A stretch of DNA of 64,000 nt, from assembly GCF_030812885.1 (NCBI RefSeq), contig NZ_JAUSTO010000002.1, positions 62,001-126,000 of the forward strand, given 5' to 3'. The translations under genes were made by a program, and so were the position numbers. The notes below the pieces were generated by a model. That model was not told where the DNA came from. It searched no databases and worked only from the letters and a program-made list of their open reading frames with translations. This stretch comes from Moryella indoligenes (lineage in GTDB: Bacteria > Bacillota > Clostridia > Lachnospirales > Lachnospiraceae). Positions 8,794-16,615 of the stretch are shown here, in pieces. Position 1 is the stretch's first letter. Each line of letters begins with the position of its first letter.

Positions 8794-9321
8794 TTATTCT
8801 CCCATACTCAAAATACAGATTGCATCGTCATAGGCCTGCCGTGTCCGCAGATCAAACAGGACAAAACGCACGAAATCAAAGGCGTATGGATGGGCTTCGC
8901 AGAAATCTATAACGGTCTGCACTGCAATTTTTGCTGCGTCCTCCAGAGGATAGCGATACGCACCTGTCGAAATCGAAGGGAATGCGACTGTCCGGATTCC
9001 GTTGTCCAGTGCAACCTGCAGGGAATTGCGATAGGCATCGGCCAGAAGCTGCGGCTCATTCCCGGATCCGCCTTTCCAGATCGGTCCGACAGTATGTATC
9101 ACATATTTGCAGGGAAGCTCATATGCGCCTGTGATCTTCGCCTCACCGGTCCGGCAGCCGTGAAGCGTCCGGCATTCCTCAAGGAGTTTTGGACCGGCTG
9201 CCCGATGGATTGCCCCGTCTACACCGCCTCCGCCAAGGAGACTGGTATTCGCCGCGTTTACGATTGCTTCCACATCTATTACTTTTGTAATATCTCCCTG
9301 TATGGTCTGAATGTGCGTCAT
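8794..9321 (-). CDS. Macrodomain ADP-ribosyl/O-acetyl-ADP-ribose hydrolase
   Basis: 175 aa from the ATG at 9321, preceded by GGTGGGAG. Macrodomain motifs: GDITKVIDVEAIVNAANTSL, GGGGVDGAIHRAAG, VIHTVGP and FPSISTGAYRYP, close to the YmdB/MacroD-type deacetylases that hydrolyse O-acetyl-ADP-ribose or remove ADP-ribose from proteins. The start overlaps the upstream 90-aa ORF by 4 nt (ATGA), and tag follows after 4 nt, giving a short operon that may serve alkylation or ADP-ribosylation damage (inference). Confidence 0.9.
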   Translation of the reverse strand: MTHIQTIQGDITKVIDVEAIVNAANTSLLGGGGVDGAIHRAAGPKLLEECRTLHGCRTGEAKITGAYELPCKYVIHTVGPIWKGGSGNEPQLLADAYRNSLQVALDNGIRTVAFPSISTGAYRYPLEDAAKIAVQTVIDFCEAHPYAFDFVRFVLFDLRTRQAYDDAICILSMGE

Positions 9322-9590
9322 GTAGTCTCCCACCTCTCTACCTGCGAACGGTTCTGGATCTTCGGCATCTGATCTGATACCAAATCGGCATTTTCGTTCA
9401 CTTTGACTGATTCTCCCAAGCCTCCATTTAGAGAATACCGCTGCGCAAGCAGACATAGTTCATCCAGCATCTCTTCAATGACCTCCAGCTTATCTCTGCC
9501 AAACTGCCGGACGATCTTTTGCGCGTACTCCGGCCCGAAGTCCTTCACCCGATCACTGTCACGAGATCCTACCAGTTCTTCGCCTTGCAC
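9318..9590 (-). CDS. Hypothetical protein, 90 aa, upstream of macrodomain gene
   Basis: No family recognised. The product is charged and probably helical (DKLEVIEEMLDELCLLAQRYSLN). It ends in the ATGA overlap that starts the macrodomain gene, suggesting translational coupling, but its own start overlaps the tail of a broken Smr gene (9569-9796) in another frame and has no clear ribosome binding site. It may be the C-terminal remainder of a longer gene. Confidence 0.4.
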   Translation of the reverse strand: MQGEELVGSRDSDRVKDFGPEYAQKIVRQFGRDKLEVIEEMLDELCLLAQRYSLNGGLGESVKVNENADLVSDQMPKIQNRSQVERWETT

Positions 9591-9796
9591 TTGATGACAG
9601 AGTAACCATGCTCGGCGTTCTGATAAATGATCCGCTTCACCTTCGGTTTATACTTATACCAGTCGGAAATCATCATCTGCAGGCTCGGCCCCCTGCTATA
9701 GCCGTGTATGAGCTGCAGCTAGTAAGTGTTTGGCCCCGCTGCGGCGAGGGCCTTGTCGATGACTTTCATGGTCTCTTTCTGACGCAGACCATATCT
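9569..9796 (-). pseudogene. Smr-domain protein, broken
   Basis: Reading minus from 9796: GLRQKETMKVIDKALAAAG, then PNTY, an in-frame TAG, then LQLIHGYSRGPSLQMMISD and YKPKVKRI, ending at TAG 9571-9569. LxLIHGxxxG is the Smr (MutS2 C-terminal nuclease-like) signature. The 5' end is missing and the internal stop splits the motif, so it is a decayed remnant. Confidence 0.6.
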
Positions 9797-10690
9797 TTAG
9801 TTTTGCGTTTTCTGTTTATTGTTTATTGTTTTGTATAGTCGTTCCCACTGAAGAAGCTTATTGGTTCTCCGCATGTTATATTGCATAAGAAGGACTTCCG
9901 CATATCCCAGGGCTCCGGCTCTTCGTTCTTTCGCATCCCTGGAGATCTCTTTTACTGAAACTCTACTGAGCTTCTCCTTAAAAACATCGTCTTTCAGAGA
10001 ATCTCCGTATGCGTCGATCAGCTTCGCCACACCGTTCAGCATGTTGGCGCTTGTTGAATTGGGAGCTCCTTCCCATGTTCCTATCACCAAGCGCAGGACT
10101 CTGTGAAGAGCATTGAATCCGTATCGGTCATAGATTTTTTCCAGCGTAGTTACTGCACAGATTCCATTCGGAGCAGCTGAAGGCGTAATTGTCATTCCCA
10201 AATCTTCAACTAAAGCCTTGATGTTTAATTCCTCATCATTTCCTGCTTCGATATTTGCCATGAATATTTCATACGGCAGAAGAGCTTTTACATATTTCAT
10301 CTGGTTCGCAAAAATATCTGCTTCGTGCTCATACTCCAAATCGTCATAGATCATGCACCAGACTGGCGTTTCTCTGGAGCCTGAAATAAGTGCCACGATT
10401 TCCACAGTGTGCTGACCATTAAAAATATAATTTACACCGTCCCGCCGGCTTACCTTTACCGGGTTTATTTGATAGATGTCAAAATTTTCAGCCACTCTTT
10501 TTGCATGCTGGATAGAGAGGTTCCGCTGGTATTCCTGGTTCGACAGCAGATTCTTAATTGGAATCAATTCGAAATGAACATCCGGAACAAAGATCCGCAG
10601 ATCTATAGAAACCTTGTTCTCATTATATCCCGCATCTGCGGTTTCTTCAAATTCTGAGGATAACTCCATCTGTGTATATTCAGACATCAC
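9797..10690 (-). CDS. ParB/sulfiredoxin-fold protein (DUF6551-like)
   Basis: 297 aa. The central part reads VHFELIPIKNLLSNQEYQRNLS, HAKRVAENFDIYQINPVKVSRRDG and YIFNGQHTVEIVAL: the ParB/Srx-fold layout with GQHT in place of the ParB GxHR box (family knowledge). The C-terminal half is helical. The start overlaps the upstream 92-aa gene by 4 nt, and that gene overlaps another ParB-like gene, so the three form one operon. No ParA is nearby. Possible role: DNA-binding nucleotide-sensor of an old plasmid or prophage-like island. Confidence 0.65.
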   Translation of the reverse strand: MMSEYTQMELSSEFEETADAGYNENKVSIDLRIFVPDVHFELIPIKNLLSNQEYQRNLSIQHAKRVAENFDIYQINPVKVSRRDGVNYIFNGQHTVEIVALISGSRETPVWCMIYDDLEYEHEADIFANQMKYVKALLPYEIFMANIEAGNDEELNIKALVEDLGMTITPSAAPNGICAVTTLEKIYDRYGFNALHRVLRLVIGTWEGAPNSTSANMLNGVAKLIDAYGDSLKDDVFKEKLSRVSVKEISRDAKERRAGALGYAEVLLMQYNMRRTNKLLQWERLYKTINNKQKTQN

Positions 10691-10965
10691 ATCACTCCTT
10701 TCAATCTGAATTCAACTCTCTCCAGTGTGCCTCGAAGAGATGCGATCTGACTTGCCAGCTTCTGATTTGACTGATAGGTCGTTCTTTTGAAATCTGTATT
10801 TTTTTCTACTCTGTCTATCGATGAAATCCAGGAAGGAATGGTGTATATAAGGTTCAGAATATCAGCATCCGGGTCATACTTTGGCATTTCATGTATAGAA
10901 GGATTCACTTCCCGGATGGTTTTTTTCTCCTGCATACCGGCATGTTTTTGTTTTTCTTCTTCCAT
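10687..10965 (-). CDS. Small hypothetical protein between two ParB-like genes
   Basis: 92 aa, charged, with a predicted helical C-terminus (LASQIASLRGTLERVEFRLKGVM). Its 5' end overlaps the upstream gene by 77 nt and its stop overlaps the next start (ATGA), a compact arrangement that argues for real translation. No known domain recognised; position suggests a partner or adaptor of the flanking ParB-like proteins. Confidence 0.5.
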   Translation of the reverse strand: MEEEKQKHAGMQEKKTIREVNPSIHEMPKYDPDADILNLIYTIPSWISSIDRVEKNTDFKRTTYQSNQKLASQIASLRGTLERVEFRLKGVM

Positions 10966-11569
10966 AAATACTAATTCTCTCTTCGTTGCTGTTCAGTTCC
11001 TGAAGATCTTCATGTGATATGCGAATACGGTGAGAGAGTATCGCTTTTGCAACGGATGGTTCTAACCGTTTTATCGATTCAATTGCCGAAGCATATCTTC
11101 CATATTTTAAAATCGTTCCCGTAGCAAGATTCAACTCCCTGGATATTTCTCCGGCTGTTTCATACATTCCCTTTGGACGATTTCCCTGTCTTCGGCAGAT
11201 TATTGTATTGGGATTTCTGTTTACAAAATCTCTCGCTGCTATTTCTTGGCGATATAGAAATAATCTTCCGATCAGGTATGTCCGCATTTCTATAGTAAGA
11301 TCTTTCCGGCTTAACTCTTTCCTGCAAATATAGACACCGGCATCGAGTGTGTCCAAAAAATCCATCTCCTGATATTTAATACCTATCCCCCAGTCCCTGC
11401 AGATCTGGAATCTTTCAGGCGGTTCCATCAGTGTATTCCCCCAGACAGCAATTGTCTGACAGATATCCTCTGCGACAAGTCTTTCTTCCAGTTCGCCCCG
11501 GTCTTCCAGGGACAAGGGCTGAAATAGAAACAGAAATTCTTTAGCCACTGATATTTTTGATTCATCCAT
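10889..11569 (-). CDS. ParB-like protein with HTH but degenerate nucleotide box
   Basis: 226 aa. The region ICQTIAVWGNTLMEPPERFQICRDWGI is laid out as the ParB-like IVWNGxIIDGHNRYxICQKHGI segment, but DGHNR has become EPPER, so the canonical GHxR box is absent. It continues LSRKDLTIEMRTYLIGRLFLYRQE, a conserved segment of small ParB/HTH proteins, and a helix-turn-helix (YETAGEISRELNLATGTILKYGRYA). It heads a three-gene overlapping operon. Probably a DNA-binding protein from a mobile island; enzymatic activity is doubtful. Confidence 0.6.
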   Translation of the reverse strand: MDESKISVAKEFLFLFQPLSLEDRGELEERLVAEDICQTIAVWGNTLMEPPERFQICRDWGIGIKYQEMDFLDTLDAGVYICRKELSRKDLTIEMRTYLIGRLFLYRQEIAARDFVNRNPNTIICRRQGNRPKGMYETAGEISRELNLATGTILKYGRYASAIESIKRLEPSVAKAILSHRIRISHEDLQELNSNEERISIYGRRKTKTCRYAGEKNHPGSESFYT

Positions 11570-11649
11570 TCATATTCTCCTCATCGCTTAACACGGCATC
11601 ATTTAAATCGAACCACACAAGTTCTTAGCTTGAGATAATAGTATGATAA

Positions 11650-12080
11650 GGGGGTGCGGACAAAAAGCTGGACTTTAGGGCTCCGAAAGGAGCAGGAAAT
11701 GTATTCAAAAGAACAACGAGAAAAAGCCTTGGCATTGTATGATAAGTGCCATTCCATCACAAAAGTCATTCAAATATTGGGGTACCCAGAGAGTCGCCAG
11801 GGCTTATATTTATGGTTAAGGGAGAGGAATGCTGCCCCTAAGAAGAAAGCTGAACGAAGAAGAGTCAACAACTCACCGGATCACCCTCTCCATCCATCAC
11901 TTGAAACAAAGCTCGATATCCTTCGCCGCTGCTTTATTGAAGGGGAAAATGTACAATTAGTCTCAGAAGAAACAGGATATAGTCGTGCTTCCATTTATAC
12001 TTGGCGACGAAAATACCAATCTGGAGGACCCGTAAGACTAATGAATTCTAAAGATGATCCAAGAGGTATATTGAGCAAAG
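11650..12080 (+). mobile_element. IS3-family element, 5' fragment
   Basis: Starts with the terminal repeat GGGGGTGCGGACAAAAAGC and matches the intact IS at 36329-37793 (opposite strand) almost base for base for 431 bp, to GGTATATTGAGCAAAG at 12080. From 12081 the sequence is IS256-family, so the 3' two thirds are lost at this junction. Confidence 0.9.
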
Positions 12081-12085
12081 TCTGA
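11699..12085 (+). pseudogene. IS3-family transposase, N-terminal fragment
   Basis: Starts MYSKEQREKALALYDKCHS behind AAGGAGCAGGAA, as in the intact copy. It contains both N-terminal HTH modules (ITKVIQILGYPESRQGLYLW; VQLVSEETGYSRASIYTW) and stops at 12085 just past the IS256 junction. The DDE domain is missing, so it cannot transpose, although it could bind IS ends. Confidence 0.85.
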
Positions 12086-12438
12086 TCAATGTCTGAGATA
12101 TCCTTCTGACGCTTCTTGACGACCTTTGGATCAAACGTAGACCTGCGGTCCTGGGGGACTTCGATTCTCATGGATCCGTAACTGGAGTTGATGGTCTTTT
12201 CCTTGTAACCGTTTCGGGCATCATCAGAGTCGGAGCGCTCGGACTTCTCGTAGCCAAGATGGTGATCCATTTCGGCTTCCATCATCTCCTTAATAGTTCC
12301 GCCGAGCAGATCCTTGAGGGCATCCTGGATGTCCTCCGCGGATTCGATGTCATACTCTTGGAGCAGTCGCTGGATGATCTGACGTTTCCCGTCGGTCATC
12401 ACTACCTTGTGGATTGGTTGCTTTTCTTTTCTTGCCAT
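12081..12438 (-). pseudogene. IS256-family (mutator) transposase, N-terminal fragment
   Basis: From ATG 12438 behind AGGAGG: MARKEKQPIHKVVMTDGKRQ, then DLLGGTIKEMMEAEMDHHLGYEKSERS and GYKEKTINSSYGSMRIEVPQDR, the well conserved N-terminus of IS256 transposases. It is cut at about residue 119 by the IS3 fragment, so the DDE domain is lost. Confidence 0.88.
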
Positions 12439-12564
12439 AGTAAAGGCCTCCTGTGGATTAGTGTATCACAGGAGACCCCGCATAGGATCATATGCCATTT
12501 ACAGACTTTTTTTCATACTCTCTCTTTTTTTACAATCTCATGCGGTTTCATGTTGAATAGTACC

Positions 12565-12621
12565 AAGCAAAATCGAGCGGAAACAGTGGATTTTTGTCAC
12601 TTCTCCAGCTCGATTTTGCTT
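12565..12621. repeat. 13-bp inverted repeat upstream of NSS transporter
   Basis: AAGCAAAATCGAG at 12565-12577 is perfectly inverted at 12609-12621 with a 31-nt spacer. It lies between the IS256 start region and the transporter gene. It could be an operator, a transcription-attenuation stem or a remnant IS end. Confidence 0.6.
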
Positions 12622-12696
12622 TCATCTTTGGAAAACTCTGCTATAATCTTTAGCTAATATACTTTTATGTTTTAGTGTTGGAAAGGAGTAAACCGC

Positions 12697-14067
12697 ATGA
12701 ACAAACAAAACAGCAGTCGAGCCAATTTTTCCGGTAAACTGGGATACGTCCTCGCTACTGCCGGTTCCGCTGTGGGACTCGGTAATATCTGGCGTTTCCC
12801 CTATCTGGCCGCAAAGTACGGTGGAGGGATTTTTATTCTGGCCTATGTCATTCTGGCTGTGACCTTCGGCTACACGATGATGATTTCCGAGACAACGCTG
12901 GGACGAATGACAAGACAAAGTGCCAGCGGTGCCTACCGTCAATTCAGCAACTCCCGCGGATTTCGCCTCGGCGGTCTCCTCAATGCCGTTGTTCCGATGA
13001 TTATCGTCGCCTACTACTGCGTCATCGGCGGATGGGTGCTGCGTTACCTGATCGCCTATGTGGCAGAGGGCACCGCAGCTGTGGCAGAGAACGGGTATTT
13101 TTCAAATTTCATCACCAGTCCCTCCGGCAGCGAGGTGTGTTTCCTGCTCTTTGCGGGCATGACCGCCCTTCTCATCATCATGGGAGTGGAGAGCGGCATT
13201 GAACGGGGAACCAAGGTTATGATGCCAATCCTCGTGGTGCTGGCGCTGGTCATCGCGGTCTACTCCATGACCCGCCCCGGCGCCATGGCAGGGGTAAAAT
13301 ACATCTTTATCCCTGATTTCTCGCACTTCACCTGGATGGCCGTGGTCGCCGCGATGGAACAGATGTTCTACTCTCTCTCGATCGCCATGGGAATTCTGTT
13401 CACATACGGCTCCTACATGAAGCAGGATGTTGATATTGAAAAATCCACCTATCAAGTTCAGATCTTTGATACCGGCATCGCGCTGTTGGCCGCTCTGATG
13501 GTGATCCCTGCCGTATTCGCATTCTCAGGCGGAGACCCCGAGCAGCTGAAGGCAGGACCTTCTTTGATTTTCATCACGCTCCCGAAGGTGTTCGACAGCA
13601 TGGGAGCAGGAAGACCCCTTGGCGCACTGTTCTTTCTTCTGGTTTTGTTTGCCGCGCTGACCAGTTCCATCTCGCTGATGGAGGCAGGGGTCTCTTCCTT
13701 TGTTGACGAGTTAAAATGCAAGCGCGGCACCGCGTGCTTCCTGATGTGCAGCATCATCCTCGTGCTCGGCTCTCTCTCCTCCCTCGGCTACAATGTTTTG
13801 AGCTCCGTCACGATCATCGGCATGCAGTTTCTGGATTTCTTTGATTTTCTCACCAATGCTGTCATGATGCCTATCGCTGCCCTTGCCACCTGTCTCCTGA
13901 TTGTCAAGGCGGCCGGAATCGATGCTCTCGTGAAGGAAATCCGCATTTCCTCCCGGTTTAGAAACGAGGGGCTGTATCGCGTTTGCATTCGCTACATCGC
14001 CCCCGTTGCGCTGCTCATCATCTTTGTCAGCTCCATCCTTTCCGCGTTCGGCTTGTTGAAGCTCTGA
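12697..14067 (+). CDS. Neurotransmitter:sodium symporter (NSS/SNF) family transporter
   Basis: 456 aa, GGAAAGGAG upstream of the ATG. The N-terminal NSS signature is clear: YVLATAGSAVGLGNIWRFPYLAAKYGGG, with the unwound TM1 Na+/substrate site. About 11-12 hydrophobic segments follow, as in bacterial Na+:amino acid symporters such as LeuT, TnaT and MhsT (family knowledge). The likely cargo is a hydrophobic amino acid; substrate cannot be read from sequence. The gene is single, between an IS scar and a short tandem duplication that starts in its last codons. Confidence 0.92.
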   Translation: MNKQNSSRANFSGKLGYVLATAGSAVGLGNIWRFPYLAAKYGGGIFILAYVILAVTFGYTMMISETTLGRMTRQSASGAYRQFSNSRGFRLGGLLNAVVPMIIVAYYCVIGGWVLRYLIAYVAEGTAAVAENGYFSNFITSPSGSEVCFLLFAGMTALLIIMGVESGIERGTKVMMPILVVLALVIAVYSMTRPGAMAGVKYIFIPDFSHFTWMAVVAAMEQMFYSLSIAMGILFTYGSYMKQDVDIEKSTYQVQIFDTGIALLAALMVIPAVFAFSGGDPEQLKAGPSLIFITLPKVFDSMGAGRPLGALFFLLVLFAALTSSISLMEAGVSSFVDELKCKRGTACFLMCSIILVLGSLSSLGYNVLSSVTIIGMQFLDFFDFLTNAVMMPIAALATCLLIVKAAGIDALVKEIRISSRFRNEGLYRVCIRYIAPVALLIIFVSSILSAFGLLKL

Positions 14068-14130
14068 TGCCGGACAGAATGGCACATCCGGACCATTGAA
14101 GCTCTGATGCCGGACAAAATGGCATATCCG
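14056..14130 (+). repeat. Tandem duplication over the NSS stop codon
   Basis: A 35-nt unit, TTGAAGCTCTGATGCCGGAC..., at 14056-14090 recurs at 14096-14130 with two differences, so the last codons (LLKL, then TGA) are repeated outside the gene. Each unit contains a small CCGGA/TCCGG-type dyad. Confidence 0.85.
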
Positions 14131-14151
14131 AGCATAACATAATATCAAGCT

Positions 14152-14643
14152 TCATCGAGAAGGCGAGTGTTCCGAGGTCGGAATGCCCGCCTTTCTTTCT
14201 TCCTTAAGACTCTTAAGTAAAGCCAGCAACTCGTCCGAGCAACGCTCCTTTTTCACTGCCATGCTCTGGTTGACTCCAACCATGAGATAAAAATTCGTCT
14301 TCGTTTCCTTCACCCGGTATAACTGGTCATAGCGGATTTCCGATCTGCTGGCAGCAGTGTGCACTACCATGCGATCCCGATAGAACACATAGTCCACCCG
14401 CCTGCTATCTGCTGCTATTTTCTGTGAGCGATAGCTTTTGTTCATGGAATAGCGGTAAAAGCCAAAAACCAAGCACGGATAGGCCAATGCCATGGAGAAG
14501 CAAATGATTCCCTCTTCCGCATCCCCGCTCTGTAATGAAATCCCACCTGCCGCCAGAAGCAGCATCGAGACAATTCCGCTGATTATAATCGCCTTTCTTC
14601 GCTTCAGCGCCCAACACATGGTCTGATATTCCTCATATGTCAT
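14152..14643 (-). CDS. YcxB-like membrane protein
   Basis: 163 aa from ATG 14643 (MTYEEYQTMCWALKRRK). A longer frame from a TTG at 14769 would run through the ahpC terminator hairpin and is not favoured. Two hydrophobic spans (AIIISGIVSMLLLAAGGIS; IICFSMALAYPCLVFGFY) are followed by a cytoplasmic domain ending in IRYDQLYRVKETKTNFYLMVG, a YcxB-like motif. Function unknown. Confidence 0.6.
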   Translation of the reverse strand: MTYEEYQTMCWALKRRKAIIISGIVSMLLLAAGGISLQSGDAEEGIICFSMALAYPCLVFGFYRYSMNKSYRSQKIAADSRRVDYVFYRDRMVVHTAASRSEIRYDQLYRVKETKTNFYLMVGVNQSMAVKKERCSDELLALLKSLKEERKAGIPTSEHSPSR

Positions 14644-14723
14644 TTTGATCGATGTCCGATATCCCTGTTCCTCTACCTGATTCCTCCATTTCCCACCGGC
14701 ACTCCGACATTCGGTTTTCTGCA

Positions 14724-14754
14724 GAAAAAACTGCAGCCAATTCTGACTGCAGTC
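14724..14754 (-). terminator. ahpC terminator
   Basis: Stem CTGCAG pairing with CTGCAG (extended to ACTGCAGT), loop of about 10 nt; on the minus strand it is followed by TTTTTTCTGC. It lies about 45 nt after the ahpC stop and is the expected intrinsic terminator. Confidence 0.75.
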
Positions 14755-14795
14755 TTTTATCAGCGCCAATCCTTTTGATTTTGAAGCTTCGCCTT

Positions 14796-15359
14796 TTACA
14801 GCGCACCCACCAAATCAATATCCGGCTTAATGGTGCTTACACCCGGATGCCATCTCGCAGGGCAAACCTGATCACCATGCTCCCGGACGAACTGGCACGC
14901 CTGAACCTTGCGAAGCAGCTCATCGGCATTTCTCCCCACATTTCCGGAGGTAATTTCATATGCCACAATCCTGCAATCCGGGTCAATGATAAAGGTGGCG
15001 CGCTCCGCCACACCCTCGTCTTCGATCAGGACATCAAAATCCTTTGCCAGCACGTGGCGGGGATCTGCCAGCATCGGGAACTGAATTTTTTCAATCCGAT
15101 CGGAATGATCATGCCACGCCTTATGTACGAAATGTGTGTCACAGGACACGGAGTAAATTTCACAGCCGATCTCCTTGAACGTCTGATAGTGATCCTGCAA
15201 GTCTTCCAGCTCCGTCGGGCAAACAAAGGTGAAGTCCGCCGGGTAAAAGAACAGCACGCTCCAGTTTCCCTTCAGATCATCCTTTGTGATATCCTTGAAC
15301 TCTCTGTTCTGATATGCCTTGACCAAAAACTCTCCAACTTCTTTTTTAATGAGTGACAT
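14796..15359 (-). CDS. ahpC: Peroxiredoxin AhpC
   Basis: 187 aa, the normal AhpC length. Peroxidatic Cys C47 in FYPADFTFVCPTELEDL and resolving Cys C166 in GDQVCPARWHPG are both present, so it is a typical 2-Cys peroxiredoxin reducing H2O2 and organic peroxides. GGAAGGA lies before the ATG. No ahpF reductase follows: downstream is a terminator and upstream is an unrelated remnant, so reduction must depend on a reductase elsewhere, such as a thioredoxin system. Confidence 0.95.
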   Translation of the reverse strand: MSLIKKEVGEFLVKAYQNREFKDITKDDLKGNWSVLFFYPADFTFVCPTELEDLQDHYQTFKEIGCEIYSVSCDTHFVHKAWHDHSDRIEKIQFPMLADPRHVLAKDFDVLIEDEGVAERATFIIDPDCRIVAYEITSGNVGRNADELLRKVQACQFVREHGDQVCPARWHPGVSTIKPDIDLVGAL

Positions 15360-15448
15360 CTATCCTTCCTCCTTCATGATTCATCGCTTGGATACAATGG
15401 GAACAGAAATACCCCCGCTCTGTTTCCGGGCGCACCCTGACCTATGAA

Positions 15449-15984
15449 TTAGGCGTCCCTAATCACACCCCTATCATATGCTACTTTCCGGAATATGAAC
15501 AGTCCTTTTTCGTATTTTAGTCTATATTTGTCTTTTCGTCTATCTTTTGAATTGAACCCGGCAATCATTCGGAGCAGCGTGGTCTTTCCGCAACCGGATG
15601 GTCCCAGCAGTGTAAAAAACGCCCCATTCTGAATCCGCGCAGACGGTTCCGATGGTTCCCGACCAAAGCAGATCCGCCTGCGGTGCGCCGGCTTCCGTCT
15701 CAATTCTCTTCAGTGCGTCTCCGGTTCCCATAGCAAGGCAGTCCGCCTTGCTTCCGGTGTCCTCTTCAAATTTGCTCAACATACTGTCGATCATTGGCTC
15801 CGTGAGCGAACTGTATATGATCAGTGACTGATCGCCTGATGCCGTCTTGTCAGCCGTATCTCCCGATACAGAAGCTGCCAGCCTGTCCGCCTTCCCCCTT
15901 TTCTTCCTTGGAAGCGCCTCCACAGACGCCAAGGGATACTGCTGTCATCGCCGCCAATATTCCCATGAGTATTTTCTTTTTCAT
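15449..15984 (-). pseudogene. Fused remnant of an iron-type ABC transporter (binding protein joined to ATPase)
   Basis: From ATG 15984 (behind GGAGGAGG) a lipoprotein-like start reads MKKKILMGILAAMTAVSLG and hits TGA; after a frameshift, SLIIYSSLTEPMIDSML and QADLLWSGTIGT are those of Fe(III)/2-aminoethylphosphonate-type binding proteins. This runs directly into FFTLLGPSGCGKTTLLRMIAG, the Walker A region of an ABC ATPase, in another frame, and then ends. A deletion has removed most of the binding protein, the permease and the ATPase N-terminus. Not functional. Confidence 0.75.
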
Positions 15985-16197
15985 AGGAATCCTCCTCCAT
16001 TTTTGTTCCTGTTTCTTTCATTTCTCACGATCTTATTGTTGGTTTAGCCAATATTTCTCCGGAAATAAATTCAAAAATCGGTCAAATTATCTCAATTTCT
16101 GAACAAGGTTATTCTATTCCTCTGCTCTGTGAACCTTTGCTTCTCCCGATTCGTCTTTCTAAGAGGCAGATCAATGCTGCAAAAAGGAGGAAAAAAC

Positions 16198-16497
16198 ATG
16201 GAACAACTCTCAACATACCCAGAAGAATCAAAAAAGCTTTCCATCATCGGCTACCTTACCTGGATCGGCTTTGCCATCGCATTGATCAAGGGAGATCTGA
16301 AAGATGACTACTTTCGCTTTCATATCAATCAGTCCCTGATGATCCATCTGGCGGGCATGGCAGGCTTCTTCGTTCCCGTAGTCGGTCTTGTTTTTTCGAT
16401 GATCTCCCTGGTTTTCTGGATTGTCGCTCTGTGCGGCGCCATAAAGGGAGAAAAAAGAAAGGTTCCACTCATCTCTGACATAGAGCTGTTGAATTAA
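16198..16497 (+). CDS. Small membrane protein, DUF4870-like
   Basis: 99 aa from ATG 16198, with AAAAAGGAGG 7 nt upstream. Three hydrophobic stretches (IIGYLTWIGFAIALI; IHLAGMAGFFVPVVGLVFSMISLVFWIVALCGAI) flank the conserved FRFHINQSL motif of DUF4870/Tic20-like proteins. Function unknown. It is convergent with ptsI and shares a hairpin at 16510-16579 with it. Confidence 0.7.
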   Translation: MEQLSTYPEESKKLSIIGYLTWIGFAIALIKGDLKDDYFRFHINQSLMIHLAGMAGFFVPVVGLVFSMISLVFWIVALCGAIKGEKRKVPLISDIELLN

Positions 16498-16509
16498 AGC
16501 CAAGCTCTG

Positions 16510-16579
16510 AGAAAGCAGCCCCATGGACTCCTGCCCACAAAAAAGCAGTCCCCATGGCAACGCATGGCGGCTGCTTTCT
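16510..16579. terminator. Shared terminator between DUF4870-like gene and ptsI
   Basis: AGAAAGCAGCC at 16510-16520 is perfectly complementary to GGCTGCTTTCT at 16569-16579, and CCATGG-type inner arms (CCCCATGG, CCATGG) extend the structure. It is placed between convergent genes. Confidence 0.6.
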
Positions 16580-16615
16580 GTCTCCTCAGGCGGCACTCAG
16601 CAATCCGGAGCCATC

